A stretch of 64,000 bases of DNA from Olleya marilimosa CAM030 (GTDB taxonomy: Bacteria > Bacteroidota > Bacteroidia > Flavobacteriales > Flavobacteriaceae). The stretch lies in the NCBI RefSeq assembly GCF_000518485.1, contig NZ_JADR01000008.1, forward strand, positions 124,001 to 188,000, read 5' to 3'. The notes beneath the pieces were generated by a model, which ran no database searches, was not told where the DNA came from, and saw nothing but the letters and a program-made list of their open reading frames with translations. This document shows, piece by piece, positions 27,545-35,471 of this stretch (position 1 is the first letter of the stretch; each line of letters starts with the position of its first letter). Both the position numbers and the translations under genes were made by a program.

Positions 27545-28021
27545 ATGAAAAAAATTACATTTTTCGTATTAATGGGAATCGCTGTCAGTTTTATGTCCTG
27601 CGATGACGATAGTAATGCGCCGCAAAAAGTGAAAGAGACCTTTGCTATGAAATTTCCAAATGCAACTAATGTAGAATGGGAAAAAGAATCAGATACAGAA
27701 TGGGAAGCAGAGTTTAAGCTTAACGGAAAAGAGCACTCTTCAAATTTTATGCAAGATGGTACTTGGATAGAAACTGAATACGAAGTTTCTGAATCTGAAA
27801 TTCCACAAGTAGTTATGGATGCAATGAATACCAATTTTGAAGGCTACGAGATTGAAGGAATGGAGCTAACCGAAACCAAAGATGGTAAAGCCTATGAAAT
27901 GGCAATTGAAAAAGGCGAAAGTAACATGGAGGTTATTATAGATGCCAACGGAAAGATTATAAAAAAAGAAAACAAACAAGAGGATAACGAAAATGAAGAC
28001 GATGAAACGGATAATGATTAA
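27545..28021 (+). CDS. PepSY-like lipoprotein 1
   Basis: A 158-residue lipoprotein (lipobox SFMSC near residue 19). It carries two tandem PepSY-like (DUF2874) units: PQKVKETFAMKFPNATNVEW at about 27-80 and IPQVVMDAMNTNFEGYEIEG at about 88-140. A strongly acidic tail (EDNENEDDETDND) follows. PepSY-like proteins are periplasmic and are thought to bind ligands or modulate proteases; no function is proven for this subgroup. It is about 60% alike by eye to the next gene, so the two arose by duplication. It has its own tandem-repeat promoter and terminator. Confidence 0.8.
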   Translation: MKKITFFVLMGIAVSFMSCDDDSNAPQKVKETFAMKFPNATNVEWEKESDTEWEAEFKLNGKEHSSNFMQDGTWIETEYEVSESEIPQVVMDAMNTNFEGYEIEGMELTETKDGKAYEMAIEKGESNMEVIIDANGKIIKKENKQEDNENEDDETDND

Positions 28022-28048
28022 TAGCAAATTTCCCTTTAATTCCTCTTT

Positions 28049-28078
28049 AAAGGCGCACCTCATTGTAGATGCGCCTTT
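28049..28078 (+). terminator. Terminator after PepSY-like gene 1
   Basis: AAAGGCGCA pairs perfectly with TGCGCCTTT around a 12-nt loop; T-residues continue after the stem. Confidence 0.85.
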
Positions 28079-28107
28079 TTTATTAAAATAATGTTAATTG
28101 AAATTTA

Positions 28108-28153
28108 CTTTAGATTTCCTTAAAATCAACTTTAGAATTAGGTACTACATTTA
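28108..28153 (+). promoter_or_regulatory. Promoter with three tandem 11-bp repeats, second PepSY-like gene
   Basis: CTTTAGATTTC (28108-28118), CTTAAAATCAA (28119-28129) and CTTTAGAATTA (28130-28140) are contiguous. GGTAC is the 5-bp spacer and TACATTTA (28146-28153) the -7-like element. Confidence 0.7.
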
Positions 28154-28183
28154 TACTATTATTAATTTAAAAAACGATAAAAA

Positions 28184-28648
28184 ATGAAAACATTAAAAGT
28201 AATATTAGGAGCTTTTTTAGTAACAACAATATTTGCTTTTGCTTCAGGAGGAGACAAAGCACCGCAAAAAGTGAAAGAAGCATTTGCAAAAAAATTCCCT
28301 ACTGCTAAAAAAGTAAAATGGGAAAAAGAAAACGCTACCGAATGGGAAGCAGAATTCAAAATGAATAAAGTAGAATATTCTGCTAATTTCTTGGAAGATG
28401 GCACTTGGAAAGAAACAGAACACGAAATTGAGGAAAAAGACATCCCACAAAATGTAAAGACCGTATTAGCCACTAAATTCCCAGGATATGAAATGGAAGA
28501 GGTAGAAATCTCTGAAACCAAAGATGGAATGGTCTATGAATTTGAAATAGAAAAAGGAGAAAGCAACATGGAAGTTGTAATAGATACAAATGGTAAAATA
28601 GTAAAACAAGAAGTAAAAAAAGAAGACGATAAAGAAGATAAAGATTAA
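28184..28648 (+). CDS. PepSY-like secreted protein 2
   Basis: A 154-residue periplasmic protein with a signal peptide ending near residue 21 (no lipobox cysteine). Two PepSY-like units as in the neighbour: PQKVKEAFAKKFPTAKKVKW and IPQNVKTVLATKFPGYEMEE. The tail is charged (KKEDDKEDKD). It is a close paralogue of the lipoprotein at 27545, differing mainly in being soluble rather than lipid-anchored. Own tandem-repeat promoter; a terminator follows at 28701. Confidence 0.8.
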   Translation: MKTLKVILGAFLVTTIFAFASGGDKAPQKVKEAFAKKFPTAKKVKWEKENATEWEAEFKMNKVEYSANFLEDGTWKETEHEIEEKDIPQNVKTVLATKFPGYEMEEVEISETKDGMVYEFEIEKGESNMEVVIDTNGKIVKQEVKKEDDKEDKD

Positions 28649-28700
28649 TGTTAAGTTAAGTTTTTCATAATAGTTTGATTGGTTAGTTTTTTTGATAAAG

Positions 28701-28731
28701 AGACCCTAGTTTGTGTGCCAGATTAGGGTCT
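28701..28731 (+). terminator. Terminator after PepSY-like gene 2
   Basis: AGACCCTA pairs perfectly with TAGGGTCT, followed by a run of T. Confidence 0.85.
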
Positions 28732-28749
28732 TTTTTATTTTCAAATACG

Positions 28750-28784
28750 CTTAAAAATATCTTCCATTTAGAGCCATAATTCGA
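28750..28784 (+). promoter_or_regulatory. Degenerate version of the 11-bp repeat promoter
   Basis: CTTAAAAATAT (28750-28760) and CTTCCATTTAG (28761-28771) have the 11-bp period; five bases later comes TAATTCGA, a poor -7 match. It is upstream of the third PepSY-like gene. The match is much weaker than at the other seven sites and may be decay or chance. Confidence 0.3.
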
Positions 28785-28821
28785 TTTTACATTATCACTT
28801 AAATTAAAAGAGTCATATATA

Positions 28822-29292
28822 ATGAATCTAAAAACAGTTTTTAAGGCAGCTTTTCTTTTGCTGTTGGTTATTTCTTGTAGTCCCAAAGTTCCTTTTGAGG
28901 TTCAGGAATCGTTTACCAAGCAATTTAAAAACCCACAAGATGTTTGTTGGTTAAAAACTCATGATAGTACTTGGGAAGTTTCTTTTTATCAAAGAAAATT
29001 TTATTACAAAACTGTTGCATATAGTGATAGCGGGAAGTGGATGTCTACCAGAATTGAGGTTTCAGAAGATAGTGTTCCAAAACAACTTTTGTCAGCACTC
29101 ACAAAACAAGTGCCTGAAGCATTTCTGATAAAAATTTACAACAAAAATACGTCCGAAAATAATCAGTATCAATTAGAAATTTTAAGCAAAGGGAAAGTTT
29201 ATGTCGTAGCTTTTGATACAACAAGCAAGTTAGTTGTTTTGGAAAAAGAAACAGACAGAGCCAGAAATGATTTTGTAATAGAAAATGATTAA
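28822..29292 (+). CDS. PepSY-like lipoprotein 3 (divergent)
   Basis: A 156-residue lipoprotein (lipobox VISC near residue 19). Residues 24-75 follow the PepSY-like pattern (PFEVQESFTKQFKNPQDVCW), and a second unit at about 82-140 is weaker (VPKQLLSALTKQVPEAFLIK). It keeps the order of the two upstream paralogues but has diverged, and its promoter repeats look degenerate. Probable periplasmic envelope protein of unknown function. Confidence 0.65.
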   Translation: MNLKTVFKAAFLLLLVISCSPKVPFEVQESFTKQFKNPQDVCWLKTHDSTWEVSFYQRKFYYKTVAYSDSGKWMSTRIEVSEDSVPKQLLSALTKQVPEAFLIKIYNKNTSENNQYQLEILSKGKVYVVAFDTTSKLVVLEKETDRARNDFVIEND

Positions 29293-29302
29293 TATAAAAA
29301 AA

Positions 29303-29324
29303 GGCCTTCCAAAACTGGAAGACC
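29303..29324 (-). terminator. Terminator of the triple-PepSY gene
   Basis: GG-C-CTTCCA pairs with TGGAAG-A-CC around loop AAAC, with one mismatch. The A-run on the left (29296-29302) gives a U-tract for transcripts on the minus strand, so it mainly serves the gene at 29366-30136. It lies between convergent genes. Confidence 0.7.
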
Positions 29325-29365
29325 TCTCTCAACTAAATTAGGGTTAGGGATTATCTAATTTAATC

Positions 29366-30136
29366 TTAATCACCATTACCGTCATCATCGTCATCACCAT
29401 CACCTGTTTCGGTAAAATTACCATTGGTATCAAAATGAAGCTCTAAGCCAGTATTTAAAGTTACCTCATAGCCACCATCACTTTCCGTTTTTGCCTGTAA
29501 AATATTTTCATTTGGATAATTAGTACTAATATAGTCTAGCACCATTTGTGGTAATGTTGAAGGATCAATAACTTGGTCATCATCTTCGTTTTCGTCGTCA
29601 TTATCATTTCCATTGTTATCATCTTCATCAACACCAACGCCTAGAAAAGTACCATTGCCATCAAAGACTAAAACAATACTGTCATCGAGTTCTATTTCGT
29701 AGTTACCATTATTTTCTAGCTCTGCTTCAGTAATAGTGTTATTTGGATAGTTTACAAGAACATAATCCAAAATACTTTGTGGCAGATCTTCTGGATTAAT
29801 GTCTGTGTCACCAAAATCATCAGTTCCATCATTATCAATACCTAAAAAAGCACCATTGCTGTCAAAAATAAGCTCAACACCAGTATTTAATTCCACTTCA
29901 TAATTACCGTTATCTTCAATTTCAGAAGTCGCGATAGTTTCACTTGGATAATTTGTAGAGATGTAGTCTAAAATGGTTTGGGGAACTGTTGCTACATTTA
30001 TAGAATTATCGGCTCTTGATGCTATTAAGTTTGCATTTGTTGGACCGTCTGGAGTTGTATTGGGATTGTCTTTTGAACAAGAAACTATGCTTACTGTCAC
30101 TAACACTAAAAGTATTGTTGTTTTTATTGTTTTCAT
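29366..30136 (-). CDS. Lipoprotein with three PepSY-like repeats and acidic linkers
   Basis: A 256-residue lipoprotein (lipobox VSC near residue 20). Three repeats of about 60 residues start VPQTILDYISTNYPSETIAT, LPQSILDYVLVNYPNNTITE and LPQMVLDYISTNYPNENILQ. Each is followed by NGNYEVELNTG-like and FDSNGAFLG-like segments. Linkers and C-terminus are Asp/Glu-rich (GDGDDDDDGNGD), suggesting binding of Ca2+ or other cations. It is transcribed opposite to the other PepSY-like genes but has the same type of promoter at 30262-30307. No function is known. Confidence 0.75.
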   Translation of the reverse strand: MKTIKTTILLVLVTVSIVSCSKDNPNTTPDGPTNANLIASRADNSINVATVPQTILDYISTNYPSETIATSEIEDNGNYEVELNTGVELIFDSNGAFLGIDNDGTDDFGDTDINPEDLPQSILDYVLVNYPNNTITEAELENNGNYEIELDDSIVLVFDGNGTFLGVGVDEDDNNGNDNDDENEDDDQVIDPSTLPQMVLDYISTNYPNENILQAKTESDGGYEVTLNTGLELHFDTNGNFTETGDGDDDDDGNGD

Positions 30137-30261
30137 ACTATTTATTTTTTATTGAACATTTGTTTTTTATCAGCTTTTAGTTTTGCTTCATGCATTTAGG
30201 GATTAAAATTAGAATGGTAGAGTTGTTCAATAAATAGAAAATAGTTTTTGATTTATTAGTG

Positions 30262-30307
30262 CAAGTTTAGTCTTTAAATCTAAAGATTTGTTTAAGACAA
30301 TCTAAAG
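30262..30307 (-). promoter_or_regulatory. Minus-strand promoter with three tandem 11-bp repeats
   Basis: Read on the minus strand: CTTTAGATTGT (30307-30297), CTTAAACAAAT (30296-30286), CTTTAGATTTA (30285-30275), 5 bp, then TAAACTTG (30269-30262). It drives the triple-PepSY gene with a leader of about 120 nt. The first repeat overlaps the end of the upstream membrane-protein gene. Confidence 0.68.
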
Positions 30308-30994
30308 AACACTTGAGATTTCGTCTTTGTATATCCAACTATTAAATGGGTTGTAAAAAATCATTAGGAAAATAAAAGCGAAACAAAATTCATACAATTC
30401 CCATTTACGTTCAGCAGGAATAATAACAATGATAACCGTAGAGATTATGAATGCTAAAACGTGATGCGCTTCCATTATAGGAATAGCAAAATCATCCATT
30501 AATTTTTGCGCTCGATGAAAAAGAAGGTAGACAACTGGTAAAATCAATATGTAAATAAGTAAAGTTCCAAAAATGATTTTGCTAAAAACAAGCTTGTTTA
30601 GACTTATGTTACCAATGGTTAAATTGTGAAGATTGGTTTCTTTTTGAAGGTTGTTCTCTACAAAGAAAGCGTTTGATTCAATATTAAAAATACGCTGTCC
30701 CCAAGAAATTTCCTCGCCAGCAGCAAATAAGAACAATAATGCCATTAGTATCATCCCAAACTTCCAAGAGCGTTGTTTTATTGACCAACTTTTCAAAGTT
30801 TTGTAGAACAGTAATATACAGCTCGACAAAAGAAACAAAAATGTAAACCATTCTATAATGCCATCTTCAGCTGTAAAAACGGAATTAAAATATAATTCGT
30901 TTGCGAAAGACAAGTAAAGACCAAACAACATCAGCATAAGTAATAGGCTATAACTAATAAACTCTAATCTGTTGGGTTTTAGACTTGGCACCAT
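30302..30994 (-). CDS. Conserved membrane protein of unknown function
   Basis: A 230-residue inner-membrane protein with about six hydrophobic segments. A conserved-looking polar block lies in the middle: AGEEISWGQRIFNIES, then NLQKETNLHNL. Paired glutamates and a His in or near a membrane helix could be catalytic, as in membrane hydrolases, but I cannot name the family with confidence. It lies 10 bp after the PAP2 gene at 31005 and is read with it, so it is likely in the same lipid-related operon. Confidence 0.55.
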   Translation of the reverse strand: MVPSLKPNRLEFISYSLLLMLMLFGLYLSFANELYFNSVFTAEDGIIEWFTFLFLLSSCILLFYKTLKSWSIKQRSWKFGMILMALLFLFAAGEEISWGQRIFNIESNAFFVENNLQKETNLHNLTIGNISLNKLVFSKIIFGTLLIYILILPVVYLLFHRAQKLMDDFAIPIMEAHHVLAFIISTVIIVIIPAERKWELYEFCFAFIFLMIFYNPFNSWIYKDEISSVL

Positions 30995-31004
30995 TATTTT
31001 GGAT

Positions 31005-31745
31005 TTAAAACGTTTTACTTAAATAAAAACCATATTGATTGTTATCTATTTGTGGTATAAAAGTAACCCCTTTTACTTTTTTAAACGGGTTCCATTTAAT
31101 GATTGGATCAAAGAGATAAACCAATTCTGTAACTAAAATACCTATGCCAGCACTCACAATAACATCACTAATCCAATGCGCATTGTTCATTACTCTAAAT
31201 GCACCAGTCGTAGTCGCAATTGCATAACCACTATAAGCTAAATAAGGAGAGGTGTCTTTAAATTCCTGATATAATATTCCAGCATTGGTAAACGCAAAAG
31301 ATGTATGACCAGACGGAAATGATTGTAGGTCATCACCACCGTTTGGTCTTCTTTTATTAGTCCACTTTTTTAATCTGAAGGTAATAAAATCTGAAACGAT
31401 AATAGCAATAGTTAAATTCTTGGTTTGGTCAAACCAATGATTTTTAGAAGGAACACCAAAAGCATCAGCAGCATACATTTCAACTATGGGAACATAGCGC
31501 GCATAATCATCAAATCCAAATGCAAAATCGTTGCCAACGGCATTTCGTACATCACGCTGAAAATTCTTTTCAAAACCACTTCCGCTTATTAATGTGCCAC
31601 CAATAATCAAGGATGCTGGCAGAATACTTTTTTGAAGAAAAGTTTTGTCTTTCTTTATTTTAATTGAGATTGTGTCTTGTTGCGCGTTTACACTAGGTAT
31701 AGCTGTCATAAGAAAAAAAACTATCAATAAGTATTTTGATTTCAT
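31005..31745 (-). CDS. PAP2-family phosphatase
   Basis: A 246-residue lipid or polyprenyl phosphatase with a signal-like N-terminus ending VNAQ. The three PAP2 motifs are present: KKWTNKRRP at about 125-133, SFPSGH at about 141-146 and R-V-M-N-N-A-H-W-I-S-D at about 182-192. The active site would face the periplasm. It is the first gene of a two-gene minus-strand operon and has the tandem-repeat promoter at 31765-31799, divergent from the sulfatase-fold gene. The substrate (undecaprenyl, lipid A or phosphatidate) cannot be told. Confidence 0.85.
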   Translation of the reverse strand: MKSKYLLIVFFLMTAIPSVNAQQDTISIKIKKDKTFLQKSILPASLIIGGTLISGSGFEKNFQRDVRNAVGNDFAFGFDDYARYVPIVEMYAADAFGVPSKNHWFDQTKNLTIAIIVSDFITFRLKKWTNKRRPNGGDDLQSFPSGHTSFAFTNAGILYQEFKDTSPYLAYSGYAIATTTGAFRVMNNAHWISDVIVSAGIGILVTELVYLFDPIIKWNPFKKVKGVTFIPQIDNNQYGFYLSKTF

Positions 31746-31764
31746 AATTCATTTTTTTAAAACT

Positions 31765-31799
31765 TAAACTTACACGCCAAATCTTAATAGATTCTAAAG
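31765..31799 (-). promoter_or_regulatory. Minus-strand promoter with two tandem 11-bp repeats, PAP2 gene
   Basis: Minus strand: CTTTAGAATCT (31799-31789), ATTAAGATTTG (31788-31778), GCGTG spacer, then TAAGTTTA (31772-31765). The leader to the ATG at 31745 is short. It sits about 50 bp from the divergent promoter at 31838. Confidence 0.65.
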
Positions 31800-31837
31800 A
31801 TGGTCTTGCCAAAGTATGATTATATGCGAGTAATGAA

Positions 31838-31872
31838 CTTTAATTTTTCTTTAGATTCTGCAATTACTTTCG
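31838..31872 (+). promoter_or_regulatory. Promoter with two tandem 11-bp repeats, sulfatase-fold gene
   Basis: CTTTAATTTTT (31838-31848), CTTTAGATTCT (31849-31859), spacer GCAAT, then TACTTTCG (31865-31872), one mismatch from TAnnTTTG. Confidence 0.68.
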
Positions 31873-31902
31873 TGAACAATTAAACTTTCAATTTTATAAT
31901 TA

Positions 31903-33879
31903 ATGTCTAAACTATTCCCGAAGCGATTTGCTTTACTCAAAGCCTATATTGGTTTGTTTTTAATATTATCGTTTATAGTAAGATTAAGTTTCTTGATTTG
32001 GAATTTTTCCGAAGTAGATAAAAACCTATTCACGTTAGGCAACACATTTGTCATTGGTTTTTTATTTGATGTGGCTACGATTTCGTTTTTTGCAATTCCG
32101 TATATTATTTGTCTATTGCTTTTTCCAAAACGCTTCTATGGTTCGGTAGTCGATAAAGTTATTACCTATTTTGGTTTTTCATTAGGAGTATTAATTGTGT
32201 TCTTTTCATTTTTTGGAGAATTTACTTTTTGGGACGAGTTTCAAAGACGCTACAATTTTATTGCGGTAGATTATCTCATTTACACCTATGAAGTTGTAAA
32301 GAACATCAACGAGTCTTATCCACTACCGATTTTAATTTCTACAATGTTGGCTTTGGTGTTTGCAAGTATATTTATTGTCTATAAATTAGGATATTTCAGT
32401 AAAGCTTTTAAAAGTGAAACACCCTTTAAACCTAAATTGATTGCATCCATGCCTTGGTTTTTAATTGTAGCTATATGCATATTTTTTGTAACAAATAAAC
32501 AAGCTGATTTTTCTGAAAATCGATATAATAACGAACTCGCAAAATCTGGAATCTACTCATTCTTTGCAGCCTTTAGAAATAACGAATTGCCTTATAATGA
32601 ATTTTATAAAACCATTCCAAAAGAGCAAGCGTTCCAAACCGTTAAATCCAGTTTTTCAGATTCAAGAAATACGTTTATAAATCCAAATGTAAATGCTATT
32701 TACAGGTCAATTGTAAATTCAGATAGCATCTCAAGACCATCGAAGCCTAATGTCATTTTCATTTGTATAGAAAGTTTAAGTGGTAGCTTTTTAAAGACAT
32801 TTGGAGGTAAAAGTAACATTACACCAATTTTGGATTCGCTCGCAAATAAAAGTCTGTTTTTCGAAAATTTATATGCCACAGGAACACGAACCGTAAGAGG
32901 TATGGAAGCCATTACCCTATCCATTCCACCAACGCCTGGGCGAAGTATCGTAAAACGAAAAAACAACCAAGGCTTATTTACAATTGGGGAAGTCTTTAAA
33001 AAACAAGGTTACGAACGCAACTTCTTTTACGGAGGCGATGGCTATTTTGATAATATGAACACCTATTTTGGAGGTAATGGATTTAATATTGTGGATAGAG
33101 GTCGTGGGTTTTTATTAGATAAAAGCATTACAACCACACGAACTAATATTGAAGATGACGAAGTAACCTTTGAAAATGCTTGGGGAGTTTGCGACATGGA
33201 TATTTACAATAAAGTACTGAAAGAAGCAGACAAAGCTCACAAAACAGGAACACCTTTTTTCGATTTTGTAATGACCACTTCAAACCATAAACCATATACC
33301 TATCCAGAAGGTAAAATTGATATTCCTTCTGGAGCAGGACGTCATGGTGCAGTAAAATATACAGATTATGCTATTGGCGAATTCATTAAAAAGGCAAAGC
33401 AGAAACCGTGGTACGACAATACGGTTTTTGTCATCATGAGCGATCATTGCGCAAGTAGTGCAGGACGATGGGAATTGGATGTGAAAAACTACCACATTCC
33501 TGCATTAATCTTCAATTTGCCAAATCAGCAACCAGAGAAAGTAAACAAACTGGCGTCTCAAATAGATGTGTTTCCAACCTTGTTTTCGGTTTTGAATTGG
33601 GATTATGAATCTAATCTCTTCGGAAAAGATATTCTATCCATGCAACCAAAAGATGAACGCGCATTTATAGGAAACTATAGAAAGTTGGGCTATTTAAAGG
33701 ATGACAAAATATTGATTTTAGATGAACAGGCAAATGCGAATTTCTACTCTTGGAATCCATCTGATAATAGCTTAAACACTATTCCTTCCGAAGAAAAATT
33801 TCAAAATAAAAGCATTTCATTCTATCAAGTAGCTGATGATTTGTACAGAAACGAGGGTTTAAAAATAAAGAGCGAATAA
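31903..33879 (+). CDS. LTA synthase/EptA-like phospho-headgroup transferase (sulfatase fold)
   Basis: A 658-residue protein with about five N-terminal membrane segments (residues 10-210) and a periplasmic alkaline-phosphatase-fold domain (about 275-620). Catalytic features: FICIESLSGSF with the metal-binding Glu, nucleophile region GTRTVRGMEAI (T328/T330), and MSDHCASS with the metal-binding Asp-His. Members transfer glycerol-phosphate or phosphoethanolamine from phospholipids to an envelope acceptor, leaving diacylglycerol. The next gene encodes a diacylglycerol kinase, which would recycle that product. The exact donor and acceptor are not decided by sequence. Confidence 0.85.
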   Translation: MSKLFPKRFALLKAYIGLFLILSFIVRLSFLIWNFSEVDKNLFTLGNTFVIGFLFDVATISFFAIPYIICLLLFPKRFYGSVVDKVITYFGFSLGVLIVFFSFFGEFTFWDEFQRRYNFIAVDYLIYTYEVVKNINESYPLPILISTMLALVFASIFIVYKLGYFSKAFKSETPFKPKLIASMPWFLIVAICIFFVTNKQADFSENRYNNELAKSGIYSFFAAFRNNELPYNEFYKTIPKEQAFQTVKSSFSDSRNTFINPNVNAIYRSIVNSDSISRPSKPNVIFICIESLSGSFLKTFGGKSNITPILDSLANKSLFFENLYATGTRTVRGMEAITLSIPPTPGRSIVKRKNNQGLFTIGEVFKKQGYERNFFYGGDGYFDNMNTYFGGNGFNIVDRGRGFLLDKSITTTRTNIEDDEVTFENAWGVCDMDIYNKVLKEADKAHKTGTPFFDFVMTTSNHKPYTYPEGKIDIPSGAGRHGAVKYTDYAIGEFIKKAKQKPWYDNTVFVIMSDHCASSAGRWELDVKNYHIPALIFNLPNQQPEKVNKLASQIDVFPTLFSVLNWDYESNLFGKDILSMQPKDERAFIGNYRKLGYLKDDKILILDEQANANFYSWNPSDNSLNTIPSEEKFQNKSISFYQVADDLYRNEGLKIKSE

Positions 33880-33880
33880 A

Positions 33881-34762
33881 TTGATAGACATACATTTCAT
33901 AGTAAATCCAATCGCTGGCTCTGGCCATCATAGTTTTTCTGAAACGTTTCTTCAAGATTATTTTGAAGCGGACATGTATAATATAATCATTAAATCTTCA
34001 GGATATAAAGGTCATGCCATTGATTTAACTAAAGAGTCCATACATCAGCAAGCTGATATTATTGTGGCTTGTGGTGGAGATGGCACCATAAATGAAGTGG
34101 CTTCAACCTTAGTTGGTACAACCATTCCTTTGGGGATTGTTCCTGTTGGTTCTGGTAATGGATTGGCTTCTAATTTGAACATTCCACGACATATAAAAAA
34201 AGCACTCTATATCATTAAGAATAACCAATGCACAACGATTGACGTGGGTTGTGTGAACCAACGTTACTTTTTTAGTAATACTGGTTTTGGTTTTACTGCC
34301 AATGTTATAGAAAACTATGAAGCGTCACAAAAAAGAACATTACTGTGTTATCTAAATGCGTCCTTAAAATCCTTTAAATACTATAATAAAAAGGAAGAAA
34401 TGGTCATTTCTATTGATGATAATATTGAGGTGGTCAATCCTTTTTTAATCTTCATTTCAAACTCAAATGTTATGGGTTATAACATGAGTCTTACACCAAA
34501 GGCATCTTTAACAGATGGTCTTCTAGATGTTATTATAGTGCCAAAAATAAGCAGGTTGAAAATGTTATTTTTCGGGTTTTGTATGCTTATGAAAAAGCCA
34601 GAACTGCTTAAAGAAGTCAAATATTATCAAACAAGTAAACTGAAATTATCCCGAAAACAAGGTGCGTTTTTCGAATCTCAGATTGATGGCGAAATATCAA
34701 AAATTAATGACACAACACTTTCAATATCAATTAAAAAAGAATCTTTAAGTGTCTTAATATAA
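33881..34762 (+). CDS. Diacylglycerol/lipid kinase (DagK/YegS family)
   Basis: A 293-residue cytosolic kinase. The start is TTG at 33881, one base after the previous stop; it places the nucleotide-binding VNPIAGSG at residue 7, where the family has it. The catalytic loop is GGDGTINEVA at about 65-74, followed by IPLGIVPVGSGNGLASNL. It would phosphorylate diacylglycerol, matching the product of the transferase upstream. The two are clearly one operon. Confidence 0.88.
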   Translation: MIDIHFIVNPIAGSGHHSFSETFLQDYFEADMYNIIIKSSGYKGHAIDLTKESIHQQADIIVACGGDGTINEVASTLVGTTIPLGIVPVGSGNGLASNLNIPRHIKKALYIIKNNQCTTIDVGCVNQRYFFSNTGFGFTANVIENYEASQKRTLLCYLNASLKSFKYYNKKEEMVISIDDNIEVVNPFLIFISNSNVMGYNMSLTPKASLTDGLLDVIIVPKISRLKMLFFGFCMLMKKPELLKEVKYYQTSKLKLSRKQGAFFESQIDGEISKINDTTLSISIKKESLSVLI

Positions 34763-34787
34763 ATCAATTAATGTGTTGGGAGGATAG

Positions 34788-34822
34788 CTTTAAATTTTCT
34801 TAAGATTTCCCAACTACATTTA
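34788..34822 (+). promoter_or_regulatory. Promoter with two tandem 11-bp repeats, PAP2 pair
   Basis: CTTTAAATTTT (34788-34798), CTTAAGATTTC (34799-34809), spacer CCAAC, then TACATTTA (34815-34822). It starts a + strand operon of six closely spaced genes (34876-40531). Confidence 0.68.
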
Positions 34823-34875
34823 TCATAAAATAAACTGCATATACAGAAAGCTACTTTAATTAAAACACCCAATTA

Positions 34876-35451
34876 ATGATATCAAAGCATCTAAAATTCT
34901 TATGGCTGTTATGCACAGTTTTATTTTTATCCACAATTCCGCTTCAAGCTCAAGACACAAGTGAGACAAAACCACAAGTTGGAACAACTCAAAAAATAGG
35001 CGATGTTATTCTCTTTGCGTTACCAGTAGCCACAGTAGGAACCTCATTTGTAATAGGAGATGAAAAAGGAGCATGGCAATTTACAAAAGGACTTTTGCTT
35101 ACAGCTGGAGTAACTTACGGATTAAAGTACAGCATAAATAAACAGAGACCGGATATGAGTAATGACAACTCGTTTCCGTCTGGCCATACCTCTACAGTAT
35201 TCCATAGTGCAGGGTATATTCATAGACGCTATGGGTTTAAATATAGTATTCCAGCCTATGCGCTTGCAGGTTTTACAGCAGCAAGTCGAATAGATTCTAA
35301 GAAACACGATATCCTTGATGTATTGGCTGGAGCAGCTATAGGTTTGGGGAGCAATTTACTTTTTACTACAGAATATCAACAAGAACACATGGAACTTACC
35401 TTTAACAGTAATGACGGAAACTATCTACTCGGTTTCACCTATAAATTTTAA
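34876..35451 (+). CDS. PAP2-family phosphatase (tandem copy 1)
   Basis: A 191-residue protein with a signal peptide ending near QAQ (about residue 25). PAP2 motifs: KYSINKQRP at about 86-94, SFPSGHTS at about 101-108 and SRIDSKKHDILD at about 137-148. The C-terminus (ELTFNSNDGNYLLGFTYKF) has a beta-strand/aromatic end, as in outer-membrane or surface-attached PAP2 proteins. It is paralogous to the next gene. Confidence 0.85.
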   Translation: MISKHLKFLWLLCTVLFLSTIPLQAQDTSETKPQVGTTQKIGDVILFALPVATVGTSFVIGDEKGAWQFTKGLLLTAGVTYGLKYSINKQRPDMSNDNSFPSGHTSTVFHSAGYIHRRYGFKYSIPAYALAGFTAASRIDSKKHDILDVLAGAAIGLGSNLLFTTEYQQEHMELTFNSNDGNYLLGFTYKF

Positions 35452-35471
35452 CTGAACTATATTTTTTTAAA

